Below are positions 20,853 through 21,495 of a stretch of DNA of 21,495 nucleotides, piece after piece. Source of the stretch: a virus; the IMG/VR virus record IMGVR_UViG_3300043435_000008, positions 1-21,495 of that record; one strand, 5' to 3'. Made by a program: the position numbers and the translations under genes. A model generated the notes under the pieces. That model was not told the origin of the DNA. It worked only from the letters and a program-made list of their open reading frames with translations, and made no database searches. Every line of letters starts with the position of its first letter. Position 1 is the stretch's first letter.

Positions 20853-21495
20853 TAAACCCCCGATATGATGTCTACAGGCTCCCACTCTTCATCTTCTTCA
20901 CTCTCAAAGTAAGATGTTACAGCCAATTGGTCAATATAACTCAAAGCATCAGGAAGGTCATCATGTACGCCATTGGCAGGAAACATCAAGAGTTGGTCAG
21001 TGAAATCATCCCAATCTTCTTCAGAGTTCAGCACAATACGCCCATGCTCAAACCGCCCTTGGAGACTCCAGATGATTCTGTCTGTCTTTTTCCTGTTGCC
21101 ATGCGTTAGGTCAACTATGTGGGAATATACATTATTTTTCCGCATCAGGTCACTGAGGTACGGCAAAACAGCGTTTTTAAGTGCCCCACGCTCAATTCCA
21201 ACCGAAATTGGCCTGTAATCCCGCATCTTCATCAGGATTTTGGCAGCAGTTTCCCGAATGTCCCACCGCCCGTGGTCAATCTCTTTGACAAACCATTTGC
21301 CATCATCAGTGACTTTGACCACTGCAATGGCGCTCTCATCTAGTCTTTTTTTCGCGTTAGCAGCTTGTTTAGCCACTTCTTCAAATCCCGCCAAGTCGAT
21401 TGCAATGAAGTAACTACCATACTCAGGTTCCACACCATATTTGATCCAATCTTCTTTAAAAACATCGCTACCTGCGTTATCAAAGGATGCCAAGT
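20852..21495 (-). CDS. Terminase large subunit, C-terminal nuclease part (5' end outside window)
   Basis: The last 213 complete codons of the packaging motor subunit; the frame is open through the right edge, and the TTG at 21493 is an internal Leu codon, so the ATPase domain lies outside. The RNase H-like nuclease is visible: AIDLAG with first Asp (33 from the edge), VGIERGALKN with Glu101, and NGVHDDLPDALSYIDQL with Asp178/179 and Asp182. These acidic residues bind two metals to cut concatemeric DNA during packaging. The C-terminus is acidic (SEEDEEWEPVDIISGV), possibly for portal contact. The portal start overlaps its stop by one base. The small terminase subunit is not in the window, and is probably further right. 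Confidence 0.92.
   Translation of the reverse strand, partial: LASFDNAGSDVFKEDWIKYGVEPEYGSYFIAIDLAGFEEVAKQAANAKKRLDESAIAVVKVTDDGKWFVKEIDHGRWDIRETAAKILMKMRDYRPISVGIERGALKNAVLPYLSDLMRKNNVYSHIVDLTHGNRKKTDRIIWSLQGRFEHGRIVLNSEEDWDDFTDQLLMFPANGVHDDLPDALSYIDQLAVTSYFESEEDEEWEPVDIISGV

Noticed and set aside
20853-20885. GTG start that would extend the portal by 11 residues
   Set aside because: It lies inside the terminase gene and has no clear advantage; ATG 20852 overlaps the terminase stop as TAATG and has a G-rich binding site.

Overview
This window reads as the late (virion and lysis) half of a tailed double-stranded DNA phage with a P22-like podovirus plan: a portal of P22-type length and architecture, a scaffolding protein, an HK97-fold type coat protein, gp4-like and gp10-like head-tail proteins, and three large Ala/Gly-rich ejection-type proteins. 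A nested Rz/Rz1 spanin pair shows that the host has an outer membrane. A freshwater betaproteobacterial host is my guess from overall resemblance; nothing in the window proves it. There are no tRNAs, integrase, insertion sequences or CRISPR arrays.

All genes but one lie on the minus strand and are packed end to end, so transcription runs from right to left. From 21495 down to 18792 come the partial large terminase and the portal. From 18791 to 15849 comes an appendage cassette, with a collagen-like fibre protein, a second fibre protein and a small companion. It sits between portal and scaffold, where P22 has no such genes. From 15852 to 13605 come a small conserved protein, a zinc-ribbon protein, the scaffold and the major capsid protein. 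A strong intrinsic terminator follows the capsid gene, then a 107-aa structural candidate and a second GC hairpin, which together bracket that small gene.

From 13174 to 11650 there is a run of small genes. It includes four very basic proteins with Lys/Ala-rich C-terminal tails and one with an AT-hook-like end. From 11653 to 8836 come the head-to-tail proteins and a short fibre-module protein. From 8836 to 2815 come an unknown 133-aa protein and the three ejection-type proteins. From 2804 to 144 come two small membrane proteins, a lipoprotein, a two-segment holin-like protein with a long proline-rich tail, Rz with Rz1 nested inside it, and a GH19-type endolysin.

At the extreme left, positions 2 to 175 on the plus strand encode the C-terminal end of a helix-turn-helix protein. 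It converges on the endolysin gene and overlaps it by 32 bases, which marks the boundary with an oppositely transcribed module outside the window.

The most notable observations are: a probable non-ATG (ATT) start for the membrane gene at 2103-2780; a C-terminal module shared by two separate tail proteins; matching motifs at both ends of the 700-aa ejection protein; internal repeats in the other two ejection proteins; the basic small-protein cluster; and the hairpins around the gene next to the capsid. I did not find a clearly new defence or mobile system.
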